Counted from the stretch's first letter, positions 34,419 to 43,434 are shown. The stretch: DNA of 64,000 bases from an uncultured Lachnospiraceae bacterium (GCA_902779355.1 CACZBF010000006.1:124001-188000); one strand, 5' to 3'. The notes: generated by a model from the sequence alone, not told the origin. Made by a program: numbers and translations.

Positions 34419-34551
34419 CGGGTTAAAAGTCACATGTCACGAAGTGACATTGTGACCTTTGCGTGGTAAGGCGTTCTGACACGCTAGCGTGTCGAGACGC
34501 CTCGCCACGCAAAGTGCACATGCGATTTCATCGCATGGCACTTTTAACCCG
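34419..34551. repeat. 133-base multi-arm palindrome (cruciform-like element)
   Basis: Perfect outer arms CGGGTTAAAAG (34419-34429) and CTTTTAACCCG (34541-34551) enclose three separate hairpins. Arm 1 is GTCACATGTCAC with GTGACATTGTGAC around GAA. The central arm is CTTTGCGTGG/CCACGCAAAG, then GGCGT/ACGCC, then the 16-base palindrome GACACGCTAGCGTGTC. Arm 3 is CATGCGA/TCGCATG with GTGC/GCAC. There is no coding capacity. It begins 8 bases downstream of the DUF2142 stop. Confidence 0.95.
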
Positions 34552-34558
34552 AGTATGT

Positions 34559-36640
34559 TTAATGCAACGTCGAAAGGCTTGTAAGAATATTATAAACAAC
34601 AACCACACTGATGCCTAGTTGTAAATACGCGATCTTTCCGTCCACATTTTCCTTGATCGTAAAGAAATTTCCCCGGAATATAAAGATCAACGGCAGCAAG
34701 AGCGGCGTAAAGTAACGCCCCTGCAGGCCACGTACCGTCGTATTCCCGACCGGCGTCCACGAGATCAGCATGGAAGCGCAGGTCATGATGAACATGAGGA
34801 GGAAAGCCACACCGAATGCGATCCTTTGTTTCCTCGTGATGTAACTCTTTTCGCCGCGCACCGTCATGACGCCGAGGAACAGCAATACATATTGGAAATA
34901 GATCCACGCCGGATTGATCTCGATCAGCATCCAAGACAGGCTTCCCGAGATCATGCCCTTGATCAGGAAATCCGCATAGACGAGGATCGTATTCACGCCA
35001 AGGTAGAGCGTATGCAGCGGATGGAGCACGATATCCGAGATCGAATACGGGCTCAGACTCTCCGTATAAGTCTGCGTCGCTGTCTTCGGTGCGATCACGT
35101 GCAGCACCTGTAAGAGGTAACCAAGCGTATTCACTGCAAAACCCGCCAGGATCACGATCACAAAGATCGTACGCGCGATGCGCATCTTCTTTTGGTCTCC
35201 GAACTGTTCCTTCGGGATCAGGAACACGCAGAGGCAGAACGGCACATAGACGCCGCCTTTGCAGGAAGCCAGCAAAAATGCTGTCACGCACAGAAATACC
35301 ATCTCTTTCCAACGCACCGGCGTCTGATAAAACAAGATCCTGATCAGTCCGCAGAAAAAGAGGACAGCCATCTCGATCGGCAAGGCATCATAGGAAAACG
35401 AACAGCACTGCTGCAGTACCATCGGACAAGTCGCGAGCACGAATACCGCTGCTTTCCCCACCGGGATGATCCTGATCGCCGCATAAAAGACCAGCAGATA
35501 CAGGAGGAATGCAAAAAATCGGCCGAGATAGAGGGTCGTGATGCCATTCAATCCCAGGAGACGCCCCAAGGTGACACCCAACGTCGTCGTTGCATAGAGT
35601 GTCCAGTTGTCGGACTCTTTCGTCCCTTCCAACATCACGAGATCCGTAGAGGACGGTCTCCGGAATAGATTCCAGTGAAGGTATGCAAATTCCCTATTAT
35701 CTGCCGTCATCTGAAGCTTGGAAAGCGCATCCAGATCGGTCGAGCGGACGTAGATCCTCGCATCCTGCGGACGTCCGGACAGATTCTCCGGCTCCTCGAT
35801 CCCGAGCAGGTCGTTGGAATAGTAATAGGACGTCGTAATATGGACCAGTTCATCGGGTACGGAAACCGGCGGCAGCAGGAACTGATAAAGCATTGCAGGT
35901 ACGATGCCTGCCAGGATAAAGGTCCGGTGGAGCGGCCCTTCCAGCACGAAGATCATGAAATAGCCGATCAGCAGCATCAGATACAGGAGTGTCGCGAAGA
36001 AAGCGAAATAAAAACCCCAGAAGTTGTAATGATAACAATATCCCCGGATCAAAATCGAGATCTGCGGATCGGCAGCGCCGGTGATCTCCGCTTTCGGATC
36101 CGTCGCATTAGGATACCAGGGGTTTGCAAGGACCGAGATCCGTGTGCCCTTTGACAGTTCTTCAACGGTCAGGACATAACGCAGATGCCGCCCGTCCATA
36201 TTTTCATAGATCGTCGGCATCCCGACCACGGCATAGGCGATGTCTTCTGCGGTTGGCAGATTTTTCTCCATATTCTCAATCTCGGCCACATCCTTATCAG
36301 ACTCGCCGAGCAGTTCTCCGGTATCCGCATCGTAGAGTGCCATATGGATCCTGCCGGCATTGTCATCCGAATCGGAATACAGCATCGGCCCGGCCGCGAT
36401 CATCTGATCATTTGTATAGATGAACTCCTGCGTAATCGTCTCACCCACTGTGAGCGGATAGCGGTCCGTCTCCTCATTCTCTTCGATCGGATCGATCGTA
36501 TAAGCGTCATGTTTACGCGGCTCGATCTCATTCACATAGCAGACACCGCAGCCGATCGCAAAACAGACCGTCATGATCGCAAGCTGGATCAGATTTCTCC
36601 GTTTGAAATTCGTCCTGATCTTATGAAACAAGTCTTTCAC
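34559..36640 (-). CDS. DUF2142 family polytopic membrane protein with extracytoplasmic N-domain
   Basis: 693 residues, the longest of the four DUF2142 proteins here. A helix at about 18-36 is followed by a beta-rich extracytoplasmic domain (to about 200), then about eleven helices. The signature DELVH (D263, E264, H267), SFSYDALP and GLQGRYFTPL identify the family. It starts with GTG 10 bases after the leuA stop, so it appears to be co-transcribed with leuA, an amino-acid gene. Likely role: transfer of lipid-linked sugar to surface glycan. Confidence 0.85.
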   Translation of the reverse strand: MKDLFHKIRTNFKRRNLIQLAIMTVCFAIGCGVCYVNEIEPRKHDAYTIDPIEENEETDRYPLTVGETITQEFIYTNDQMIAAGPMLYSDSDDNAGRIHMALYDADTGELLGESDKDVAEIENMEKNLPTAEDIAYAVVGMPTIYENMDGRHLRYVLTVEELSKGTRISVLANPWYPNATDPKAEITGAADPQISILIRGYCYHYNFWGFYFAFFATLLYLMLLIGYFMIFVLEGPLHRTFILAGIVPAMLYQFLLPPVSVPDELVHITTSYYYSNDLLGIEEPENLSGRPQDARIYVRSTDLDALSKLQMTADNREFAYLHWNLFRRPSSTDLVMLEGTKESDNWTLYATTTLGVTLGRLLGLNGITTLYLGRFFAFLLYLLVFYAAIRIIPVGKAAVFVLATCPMVLQQCCSFSYDALPIEMAVLFFCGLIRILFYQTPVRWKEMVFLCVTAFLLASCKGGVYVPFCLCVFLIPKEQFGDQKKMRIARTIFVIVILAGFAVNTLGYLLQVLHVIAPKTATQTYTESLSPYSISDIVLHPLHTLYLGVNTILVYADFLIKGMISGSLSWMLIEINPAWIYFQYVLLFLGVMTVRGEKSYITRKQRIAFGVAFLLMFIMTCASMLISWTPVGNTTVRGLQGRYFTPLLLPLIFIFRGNFFTIKENVDGKIAYLQLGISVVVVYNILTSLSTLH

Positions 36641-36650
36641 GCTGCCGTCC

Positions 36651-38315
36651 TCATCCGAACAGTCGGTTTAACGCGGAAAACACCGCACGGATCGTTGCGC
36701 GTGTGATGTTGGAGGAAAGGCCCACACCATAAGTGAGTTTCCCGGATCTGTTGTCTTTCATCTCGATATATGCCACAGCCTTCGCATGAGACCCTTCTGA
36801 AAGCGCATGCTCCCAGTAATTCTGGATCGTCACGTCAATATCCTTGATCTGGCTGACTACCGCGCGTTTCACGGCATCGATCGGCCCGTTGCCGTCCGCC
36901 TCCGCAAGATACTCCTCGTCGCGATAGCGGAACCGCAGCACCGCATCCACAAGGTCTTCCTGATCCTCGCTCTCCGTGATCTTCGCTTTCACAAATTCAA
37001 ACGGAGATTTCAGGTCGAGATATTCCTCCCGGAAATGATCCATGATGACCGACGGTGCGATCTCTCCGCGCTCCTCGGAAAGTTTCTGGATCACATCCGC
37101 AAATTCACGCTGCATCTCTTTCGGCAGGCGATATCCATACATCGACTCCAGCACGAAAGCCACGCCGCCCTTGCCGGACTGGCTGTTGATGCGGACGATC
37201 CCCTCGTACTTGCGCCCGATATCGGTCGGATCGATCGGAAGATATGGCACCTCCCAGTAACCGTCATCCTTTGCCTCCATGGACTTGATGCCTTTGTTGA
37301 TCGCATCCTGATGAGATCCTGAAAAGGCCGTAAACACAAGTTTGCCGGCGTATGGATGACGCGGATCCACCTTCATCTTGCAGCAACGCTCAAAGGTCTC
37401 AATGATCTCTCCCATATCGGAAAGATTGAGCTTCGGGTTGATCCCCTGCGTAAACATATTCAGCGCAATATTGACAATATCCACGTTTCCGGTGCGTTCG
37501 CCGTTTCCGAGCAGCGTCCCTTCGACGCGGTCAGCCCCAGCAAGCAGGGCCAGCTCTGTTGCCGCCACGCCACATCCTCTGTCATTATGCGGGTGCACGG
37601 AAAGAATGACTCTCTCGCGGTCTTTGAAATGGCGGCTCATCCACTCGATCTGGTCGGCATAGACGTTCGGCGTCGTCATCTCTACGGTGGAGGGCAGGTT
37701 CATGATGATCTTGTCTCCTGCGGCATAGCCCCACTCATCCTGCACCGCAGTGCAGACATCGAGCGCAAAGTCAAGCTCCGTCCCGGTAAAGCTTTCCGGG
37801 GAATACTCCAGCGTCAGGTTGCCGTCATAGCGGGAAAGGCGTTCTTTCACCATGCGGGTGCCGTCGATCGCGATCTGTTTGATCGCCTCGCGGTCCATAT
37901 GAAAAACAGCCTCACGCTGCAGCGTCGATGTGGAATTATAGATATGGAAGATCACATTCGGGATACCCTGAATGGCCTCAAATGTCCTGTCAATAAGGTG
38001 CTCCCTGCATTGCGACAGCACTTGTACCGTCACATCGTCCGGGATCATATCCTCCTCGACCAGACGGCGCAAAAAGTCGTATTCGATCTGTGAAGCCGCC
38101 GGAAAGCCGATCTCGATCTCTTTAAAGCCAAGTTTCAAAAGGAGCCGGAACATCTCCATCTTCTCTTCGACATTCATGGGCTCTACGAGGGCCTGATTGC
38201 CGTCCCTCAGATCCACGCTGCACCAGATCGGTGCGCTTGTGATCTCTTTATCCGGCCATTCCCGCTCCGGATAGTCGATCACGGGAACGCGTTTGTATTT
38301 TCTGTAATTTAACAT
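36651..38315 (-). CDS. leuA: 2-isopropylmalate synthase (long, type 2 form)
   Basis: 554 residues. WCSVDLRDGNQALVEP is the active-site strand of the DRE-TIM metallolyase family, and HPHNDRGCGVA carries the metal-binding histidines. The C-terminal LeuA dimerisation/regulatory domain is present (about 430-550). It condenses acetyl-CoA with 2-oxoisovalerate in leucine synthesis. The ribosome site is GGGGAG. No other leucine genes adjoin; the neighbours are an HPr-like gene upstream and a DUF2142 gene downstream. No T-box or leader peptide was seen in the 33 bases upstream. Confidence 0.95.
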   Translation of the reverse strand: MLNYRKYKRVPVIDYPEREWPDKEITSAPIWCSVDLRDGNQALVEPMNVEEKMEMFRLLLKLGFKEIEIGFPAASQIEYDFLRRLVEEDMIPDDVTVQVLSQCREHLIDRTFEAIQGIPNVIFHIYNSTSTLQREAVFHMDREAIKQIAIDGTRMVKERLSRYDGNLTLEYSPESFTGTELDFALDVCTAVQDEWGYAAGDKIIMNLPSTVEMTTPNVYADQIEWMSRHFKDRERVILSVHPHNDRGCGVAATELALLAGADRVEGTLLGNGERTGNVDIVNIALNMFTQGINPKLNLSDMGEIIETFERCCKMKVDPRHPYAGKLVFTAFSGSHQDAINKGIKSMEAKDDGYWEVPYLPIDPTDIGRKYEGIVRINSQSGKGGVAFVLESMYGYRLPKEMQREFADVIQKLSEERGEIAPSVIMDHFREEYLDLKSPFEFVKAKITESEDQEDLVDAVLRFRYRDEEYLAEADGNGPIDAVKRAVVSQIKDIDVTIQNYWEHALSEGSHAKAVAYIEMKDNRSGKLTYGVGLSSNITRATIRAVFSALNRLFG

Positions 38316-38348
38316 ACTGTCTCCCCTCTGACTTTTGCAGCCAGCTGC

Positions 38349-38615
38349 TTACTCTTTTAATTTTTCCGTCACGACCCAGACCATGCCACGCAGCGCTTCT
38401 TCTTCATCTTCGCCACTGCAGCACAGCTCGATCTCGTCTCCGTTTTTGATGCAGGCTCCGAGGACGCTTAAGATGCTCTTCGCATTCGCCTCGTTCCCTT
38501 CACCGTACCGGAATGTCACTTTACTCTTGTATTTGACTGCTTCGTCACAAAGCACACCCGCCGAGTTCACTAAGAGACCGGTGGGGTTTTGGATAGTTAC
38601 TTTTTGACTGATCAT
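38349..38615 (-). CDS. HPr-like protein lacking the phosphorylatable histidine
   Basis: 88 residues with the HPr fold pattern. The active-site loop normally G-I/L-H-A-R-P-A reads GLLVNSAG here, so positions equivalent to His15 and Arg17 are L15 and N17. The regulatory serine region is kept (NAKSILSVLG, S47). The protein cannot carry phosphate in the sugar phosphotransferase relay. In this it resembles Bacillus Crh, which keeps only the serine, but it is not clearly Crh. It may be a regulatory partner of CcpA or of a metabolic enzyme (inference). It lies between leuA and a repeat upstream of which is glmM. Confidence 0.8.
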   Translation of the reverse strand: MISQKVTIQNPTGLLVNSAGVLCDEAVKYKSKVTFRYGEGNEANAKSILSVLGACIKNGDEIELCCSGEDEEEALRGMVWVVTEKLKE

Positions 38616-38634
38616 TTTTTACTCTTTTCCTGTC

Positions 38635-38696
38635 ACATCCGATGACACTAAATTCGACCTGCGTTTCACTTGGTCTCATTAAGTGTCCCTGTATGG
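38635..38696. repeat. Dispersed repeat, copy B, flanked by 8-base direct repeats
   Basis: Pairs with 24239-24302 over about 62 bases. The surrounding 106-base segment begins and ends with CTGTCACA (38630-38637 and 38728-38735), the second overlapping the glmM stop codon. Small stems are present: TGTCA/TGACA, CACTT/AAGTG and TGTCC/GGACA. Confidence 0.75.
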
Positions 38697-38730
38697 ACAT
38701 CTCTAGGCTCACTGTGTTCGCCAAGAGCTG

Positions 38731-40080
38731 TCACAGCATAGTTTCCGTAATGAGTGCGGCGAGTTTCTGCGCTTCCTCGTTGATCACTTCCTGATCTTTT
38801 CCTTCGATCATCACACGCACGAGCGGCTCTGTGCCGGACGGACGGATCAGGACGCGTCCTTCGCCGTTGAATTTCTTTTCCAGTGCCTCGATCGCATCTG
38901 CGATCTCCTGATATTCCATGAATTTGTCTTTTTTATGGTTCGGTACTTTCGCATTTACGAGCGCCTGCGGCAGGACTGTCATGATAGATGCGAGCTCGGA
39001 AAGCTTCTTTCCTGTATGCACCATGACCTGCAGGAGATGGAGCGCCGAGAGCAGGCCGTCTCCGGTCGTGTTGTCATCGGTGAAGATGATATGTCCCGAT
39101 TGTTCGCCGCCGAGGTTGTAACCGTTTTCCAGCATATTTTCCAAAACATAACGGTCGCCGACCTTGGTCTTTTCGATATGGATCCCATGTTCCTCCCCCA
39201 TCAGGCTGAAGCCGAGGTTCGTCATCACCGTGACCACGATCGTGTTTTTTTTCAGTGTTCCGCGTTCCTTCATGTCATTTCCGCAGATTGCCATGAGCTC
39301 GTCACCGTCCACGAGTTTGCCGTTTTCGTCCACGGCCAGAAGGCGGTCTGCATCGCCGTCGAACGCCAGACCGACATCCGCTTTTTCATAGACCACACGC
39401 GCCTTTAACTCCGCCATGTGTGTGGAACCGCAGTTGGAATTGATGTTCGTCCCGTCCGGATTCGTATGGATCGCCACGAGGTTGGCGCCAAGATCCTTTA
39501 AGGTCTTGTAGGAAGTATAATGGGAAGCGCCCTCTGCGCAGTCGATCACGATCTTTAACCCCGAGAGGTCGATCGGCATCGCTTTTTTCATAAATTCCAC
39601 GTATTCCTCACGCAGATCAAAACGATAGTCAATCCTACCGACGCCGGAGCCGATCGGAAGCGTCACATCCTTCATCTCGTTTTTGATCAGCGCCTCGATC
39701 TCATCCTCCAATGCATCGGAGAGCTTGTAACCGCTTCCGTTGAAAAATTTGATGCCGTTGAACTCCATCGGGTTATGAGAAGCCGAGATCACGACGCCCG
39801 CGTCTACCTGATGCTTTCTCGTGAGGTAGGCCACTGCCGGTGTCGGCAGCACGCCTGCATAGATCGCATTTGCGCCTACGGAGCAGATCCCCGCCATCAG
39901 GGCACTCGCAAGCATTCCGCCGGAGATCCTGGTGTCACATCCCACAATGATCGTGGGCTGATGGGCCTGTTCCTTGGTCAGGACATAAGCGCCTGCCTGC
40001 CCAAGCTTGGTTGCCAGCTCGATCGTAAGCTCGGATCCCGCGATCCCGCGGACTCCGTCTGTTCCGAATAGTCTTCCCAT
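38731..40080 (-). CDS. glmM: Phosphoglucosamine mutase
   Basis: 449 residues, standard length. RLFGTDGVRG at the N-terminus, the phosphoserine loop ISASHNPMEFNG (S101), the metal loop DGDADR and the sugar-phosphate loop RPSGTEPLVRVM are all intact. It makes glucosamine-1-phosphate for cell-wall precursors. GlmM is encoded with cdaA and cdaR in most Firmicutes and can inhibit CdaA by direct binding. It starts 2 bases after the cdaR stop, with AGGAG upstream. Confidence 0.97.
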   Translation of the reverse strand: MGRLFGTDGVRGIAGSELTIELATKLGQAGAYVLTKEQAHQPTIIVGCDTRISGGMLASALMAGICSVGANAIYAGVLPTPAVAYLTRKHQVDAGVVISASHNPMEFNGIKFFNGSGYKLSDALEDEIEALIKNEMKDVTLPIGSGVGRIDYRFDLREEYVEFMKKAMPIDLSGLKIVIDCAEGASHYTSYKTLKDLGANLVAIHTNPDGTNINSNCGSTHMAELKARVVYEKADVGLAFDGDADRLLAVDENGKLVDGDELMAICGNDMKERGTLKKNTIVVTVMTNLGFSLMGEEHGIHIEKTKVGDRYVLENMLENGYNLGGEQSGHIIFTDDNTTGDGLLSALHLLQVMVHTGKKLSELASIMTVLPQALVNAKVPNHKKDKFMEYQEIADAIEALEKKFNGEGRVLIRPSGTEPLVRVMIEGKDQEVINEEAQKLAALITETML

Positions 40081-40082
40081 TT

Positions 40083-41078
40083 TTATTCTTCTCCTGTCTT
40101 TTGATCTGCATCCGGCAGCGGATCTATGACTGCTGCCAGGTTGATGTCTTTTTGTTTCGCGTCCACCAGAGAAACGCCATCAGGAAGATAAGCCGTGATA
40201 TCGATCATCACGGATACATCCTCCGTGGCATCCGCCACATCCAGCACTTCAGGCGGGATTGCGATCGTCGTGATGGTGTTCAAAGTCGCCGTATCGCCCA
40301 TGATCTCGATCTTCTGGGGTGAATAGATGATATCCGTCACCTCGTAGCCCTCTGCCGGCGTACCACTGCTCTGCACCGTCAGACCGACCTCTTTCACGCT
40401 GCTGATCTCCGCGCGCACGACGACGGAAGAAAGGTTCAGGTTCAGCCGCGTCGTATCCATGGCTTCTCCGTTACTATCATACAACTGCGGGATCACGCTG
40501 TCGCTGATACTCGAGGTGATGTTGTTGACGTTGACCGTCGCCACGACACGGTCGATCGTGGACACGATCGATTCCGGCCCGCTGACCTTCAGGACGTTCG
40601 GTGTCACGGTCAGGGTCTGCACAACATAGCCTCTCGCAGGCGATCCATGATATTCCGGCGTAATGATATACTGCCCGCTTTGAAGCTCCTCCGTCGTGAT
40701 GTCCATGTATTTCGTGAGCTTCGTGATATCTAGCTGGCCGTTGTAACGGAGCGCTGTCACGTTGATCGGTACCTTGTTGGAATCCTGCAGGTTCGCCATA
40801 TCCGCGATCGCACGAAAATCCGATTCACTCAGGTTTTTCATAATGGAGCGCTTTGCACGTACCGTAAAATATGCTGTGTTACCGTCTACGATCTCGTAAG
40901 TCTTCCCTTGTTCGGCAAGCGTCTCCTGGTTTTCCACCGTGACCGCGCAGCTGAAGTTTCTCGTGATCTCCGGATCGTTGATATTGATGATCACAAACCA
41001 CAGGATGATGGAGGCGATCAGCGCCGCAATCTTGAGTCCCAGGTTGTGGAACAGCAGATTTCCGATCTTTTTAAGCAT
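40083..41078 (-). CDS. cdaR: CdaR, YbbR-repeat regulator of the diadenylate cyclase
   Basis: 331 residues. One N-terminal helix (about 15-30; LKIAALIASIILWFVI) precedes extracytoplasmic YbbR-type beta repeats, four by my reading (segments around 45-120, 125-205, 210-285 and 290-320). CdaR modulates CdaA across the membrane in Bacillus and Listeria. The start overlaps the cdaA stop by 8 bases. The C-terminus is short and acidic. Confidence 0.9.
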   Translation of the reverse strand: MLKKIGNLLFHNLGLKIAALIASIILWFVIININDPEITRNFSCAVTVENQETLAEQGKTYEIVDGNTAYFTVRAKRSIMKNLSESDFRAIADMANLQDSNKVPINVTALRYNGQLDITKLTKYMDITTEELQSGQYIITPEYHGSPARGYVVQTLTVTPNVLKVSGPESIVSTIDRVVATVNVNNITSSISDSVIPQLYDSNGEAMDTTRLNLNLSSVVVRAEISSVKEVGLTVQSSGTPAEGYEVTDIIYSPQKIEIMGDTATLNTITTIAIPPEVLDVADATEDVSVMIDITAYLPDGVSLVDAKQKDINLAAVIDPLPDADQKTGEE

Positions 41079-41949
41079 TGCCGTTCCTCCTTTTCCAGCG
41101 GAACCGCTTTTTCTTCATTTCCATCTTCCCACTCCGCAGGAACTCTAACTTATCCCGCAGGAAATCTGCATCTACATTGCGATACAGGACATGGTTCATA
41201 GCGAGGGAAACCTTCCCGGTCTCTTCGCTGACCACGATCGTGAGCGAATCACTGACTTCACTGATCCCCACTGCCGCACGATGCCTTGTGCCAAGTTCCT
41301 TAGACAACTCCATGTTATCGGAGAGCGGCAGGTAGCAGGTCGCGGAAAGTACACGATCTCCCCGTACAATGACTGCCCCGTCATGGAGCGGAGTGTTTTT
41401 TTCAAAGATGTTGAGCAGCAACTGGCTCGTCACAACACCGTCCACGGAGATCCCGGTCCGTTCGTACTCCGTCAGTGCCACTTCATTTTCCACAACGATC
41501 AGCGCACCGGTCTTAACTTTCCCCATTTCGTAAGAGGCTCTGACCAACTCTGTGATCGTCTTGTCAGAGAATCGCTCCGTCTCCGTGTTATTGAAAGAAA
41601 AGAGTGAGATCACAAAGTTCCTGCGGCCGAGTTCTTCCAACGCACGCCTGAGTTCCGGCTGAAAGATCACGACAAGTGCGATCATACCAACGGAAAGCAC
41701 CTTTTCCGCCAGCCAGAGGATCGTATTCATTTGGAAGACCGCTGCGAGGAGGACAAATACCAGGATGATCAAGATACCCTTGAAAAGATTCCATGCACGG
41801 GTATTCTTGACCCAAAGAAGGACATGATACATCAGGAATGTGATGATCAGGATCTCGATCACATCCGTCAGGGAAATGCTGGGAAAATCCAACCAGGAAA
41901 AATAATTCTCTTTGAGACTGACAAGCATCGATGTCAGAGAATCGATCAT
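41071..41949 (-). CDS. cdaA: Membrane-bound diadenylate cyclase CdaA
   Basis: 292 residues with three N-terminal helices (about 30-45, 55-72, 80-96) and a DAC domain from about residue 105. The catalytic motifs DGAVIV (190-195) and GTRHRAAVG (RHR 222-224) are intact. It makes c-di-AMP from two ATP, controlling potassium/osmolyte balance and cell-wall integrity. The C-terminal tail is very basic (KKKRFRWKRRNG). The gene is coupled to its neighbours by overlaps on both sides. Confidence 0.97.
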   Translation of the reverse strand: MIDSLTSMLVSLKENYFSWLDFPSISLTDVIEILIITFLMYHVLLWVKNTRAWNLFKGILIILVFVLLAAVFQMNTILWLAEKVLSVGMIALVVIFQPELRRALEELGRRNFVISLFSFNNTETERFSDKTITELVRASYEMGKVKTGALIVVENEVALTEYERTGISVDGVVTSQLLLNIFEKNTPLHDGAVIVRGDRVLSATCYLPLSDNMELSKELGTRHRAAVGISEVSDSLTIVVSEETGKVSLAMNHVLYRNVDADFLRDKLEFLRSGKMEMKKKRFRWKRRNGNA

Positions 41950-42905
41950 GCCTTTCCTCCGCCTTGCTGACGCATTTTACGCGTCGAGCTGTATTTACGT
42001 ACCTGTTTCTCTTCCGGCTCCATCTGGAGCTTCGGAACTGCCTTCACATAATAATAATAGTCATCATCCTCAAATTGGACCTTCTCTGTCCGTTTGTAGT
42101 CGACATTGAAGAAGAAAAACTTCAACACAAGCGCCATGCCGACGGAGATCAGATTTCCGATGACAAGAAAACCGATCTTTTCACTGAGACCGAGCGCAAT
42201 GAATCCACCGAGCAGGATCACGAATTCCACCATAAAACCGGCGATGATCGCGATCGTCCAAGCATGATTGATCGGCATCCGGCGGATCGCGTAAACGATG
42301 ATGGTCATCAGAATGAACACCAGGATCACGAGCAGCATCTCTCGATTTCCCGTGATCTGTTTGATCAAAGCGCTGATCTTGTCTAAAGCCGTACTCTCTT
42401 CTCCGCCCGTAAATGCAGTCGCATTCGCGCTGATCCCCTGGAAGAAGTAAAACAGGAATGCACCGCATGCAACAGACACCGCCGCACCGGGCTCAAACAG
42501 AAGCCCTGCTGCCAGTGGCAGGATAAACGGGATATGAAATGCAAAAAACACCGGCGTCAAAACCACCATATAACCGGTTTTGGGGTTAAAGCGCAGATAC
42601 AACAGCGCAACGATCGCCATGATCGCGCCACCGGCAAGGAATACCTCCGTGGAAAGCGCATAAAAATTGAACAGGATCACTACTGCCGGAATCAGGATGG
42701 AGATGCCGATCGGCAGAACGGAAGCCGCCAATGCAAGGATCAGGCAAACCGGCACGGAACTTACGCGATCCTCATAGCCAAATGTCTTGCGGATCAACAG
42801 CAGCGCGATCAGCTCTACCACGAACTTCACAGCGGGAATGATATAAGTGCCAAAGCGCGCATATATGCGCCTCGCAATTTCTTTCAATTCGATGATCGTT
42901 GTCAT
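41946..42905 (-). CDS. Uncharacterised polytopic membrane protein upstream of cdaA
   Basis: 319 residues with about eight helices between residues 20 and 265, then a cytoplasmic tail rich in acidic and tyrosine residues (EDDDYYYYVKAV) and basic residues near the end. I do not recognise the family. The gene overlaps cdaA by 4 bases (ATGA) and the preceding small membrane-protein gene by 4 bases, so all are translated from one mRNA. A function linked to c-di-AMP, osmotic control or envelope synthesis is suggested only by position. Confidence 0.8.
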   Translation of the reverse strand: MTTIIELKEIARRIYARFGTYIIPAVKFVVELIALLLIRKTFGYEDRVSSVPVCLILALAASVLPIGISILIPAVVILFNFYALSTEVFLAGGAIMAIVALLYLRFNPKTGYMVVLTPVFFAFHIPFILPLAAGLLFEPGAAVSVACGAFLFYFFQGISANATAFTGGEESTALDKISALIKQITGNREMLLVILVFILMTIIVYAIRRMPINHAWTIAIIAGFMVEFVILLGGFIALGLSEKIGFLVIGNLISVGMALVLKFFFFNVDYKRTEKVQFEDDDYYYYVKAVPKLQMEPEEKQVRKYSSTRKMRQQGGGKA

Positions 42906-43324
42906 TCCAATCCTCCCGTCGGCTGCTGCCGCTTTTCTTCCTGCTTATATTGTTTTTCCAATGCAGTCAGCTGCGCATAGTACTTTTTCACTTTTTTACG
43001 TCCTCTTCCATAGCGGATCCCGTAGATCAAAAGCGTAATGGCAAGGTAGATCGCCATGAACACGAGATACCTGGTCACAATCGGCGTGACAGTTGCCGCC
43101 AGATTTTCAAAATCAATGGACAACAGAAACGACTCCACGTCATCCGTAAAGACAAGGATGCACAGGAGGGCAAATACCAACGTCCCGGAAAGGATCGAAA
43201 GCAGCAGCTGCTTTGCGATATAATCCGTCCGGTAATACTCTGTCATAGGACGTATTTCCTCACCGTTGTGATCCAGAAATGTCTGCATTTCCGTCATAAG
43301 TCTGACACGTTGTTCGTTGATCAT
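42902..43324 (-). CDS. Uncharacterised small membrane protein, first gene of the cdaA operon
   Basis: 140 residues from MINEQRVRLM, with GGAAGGACAGGG upstream; a longer frame to 43417 crosses the promoter. A charged N-terminal segment is followed by two helices (about 38-58 and 80-105) and a basic, glutamine-rich coiled tail (KKVKKYYAQLTALEKQYK). I do not recognise the family. It lies first behind the promoter at 43406-43434. Confidence 0.75.
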   Translation of the reverse strand: MINEQRVRLMTEMQTFLDHNGEEIRPMTEYYRTDYIAKQLLLSILSGTLVFALLCILVFTDDVESFLLSIDFENLAATVTPIVTRYLVFMAIYLAITLLIYGIRYGRGRKKVKKYYAQLTALEKQYKQEEKRQQPTGGLE

Positions 43325-43405
43325 ACCCTGTCCTTCCCGATGTATCACCGTCTTTGGCAAACACCCATAAATAGCGGCTTTATGACCGGCAACACATACC
43401 AAGAC

Positions 43406-43434
43406 ATTATAACACAAAAAGCGGCGGGTCGCAA
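43406..43434 (-). promoter_or_regulatory. Promoter of the cdaA-glmM operon, overlapping a terminator
   Basis: Minus strand -35 TTGCGA (43434-43429), 17-base spacer, -10 TATAAT (43411-43406). The spacer is the distal arm and U-tract of the terminator at 43416-43450. Confidence 0.7.

Noticed and set aside
34419-34551. Three-armed element as a tRNA gene
   Set aside because: The outline is cloverleaf-like, but arm lengths, missing TTC-type loop and 133-base size exclude a tRNA.
36651-38348. Leucine attenuator or T-box before leuA
   Set aside because: Only 33 bases separate leuA from the HPr-like gene and no leucine-codon peptide or stem is present.
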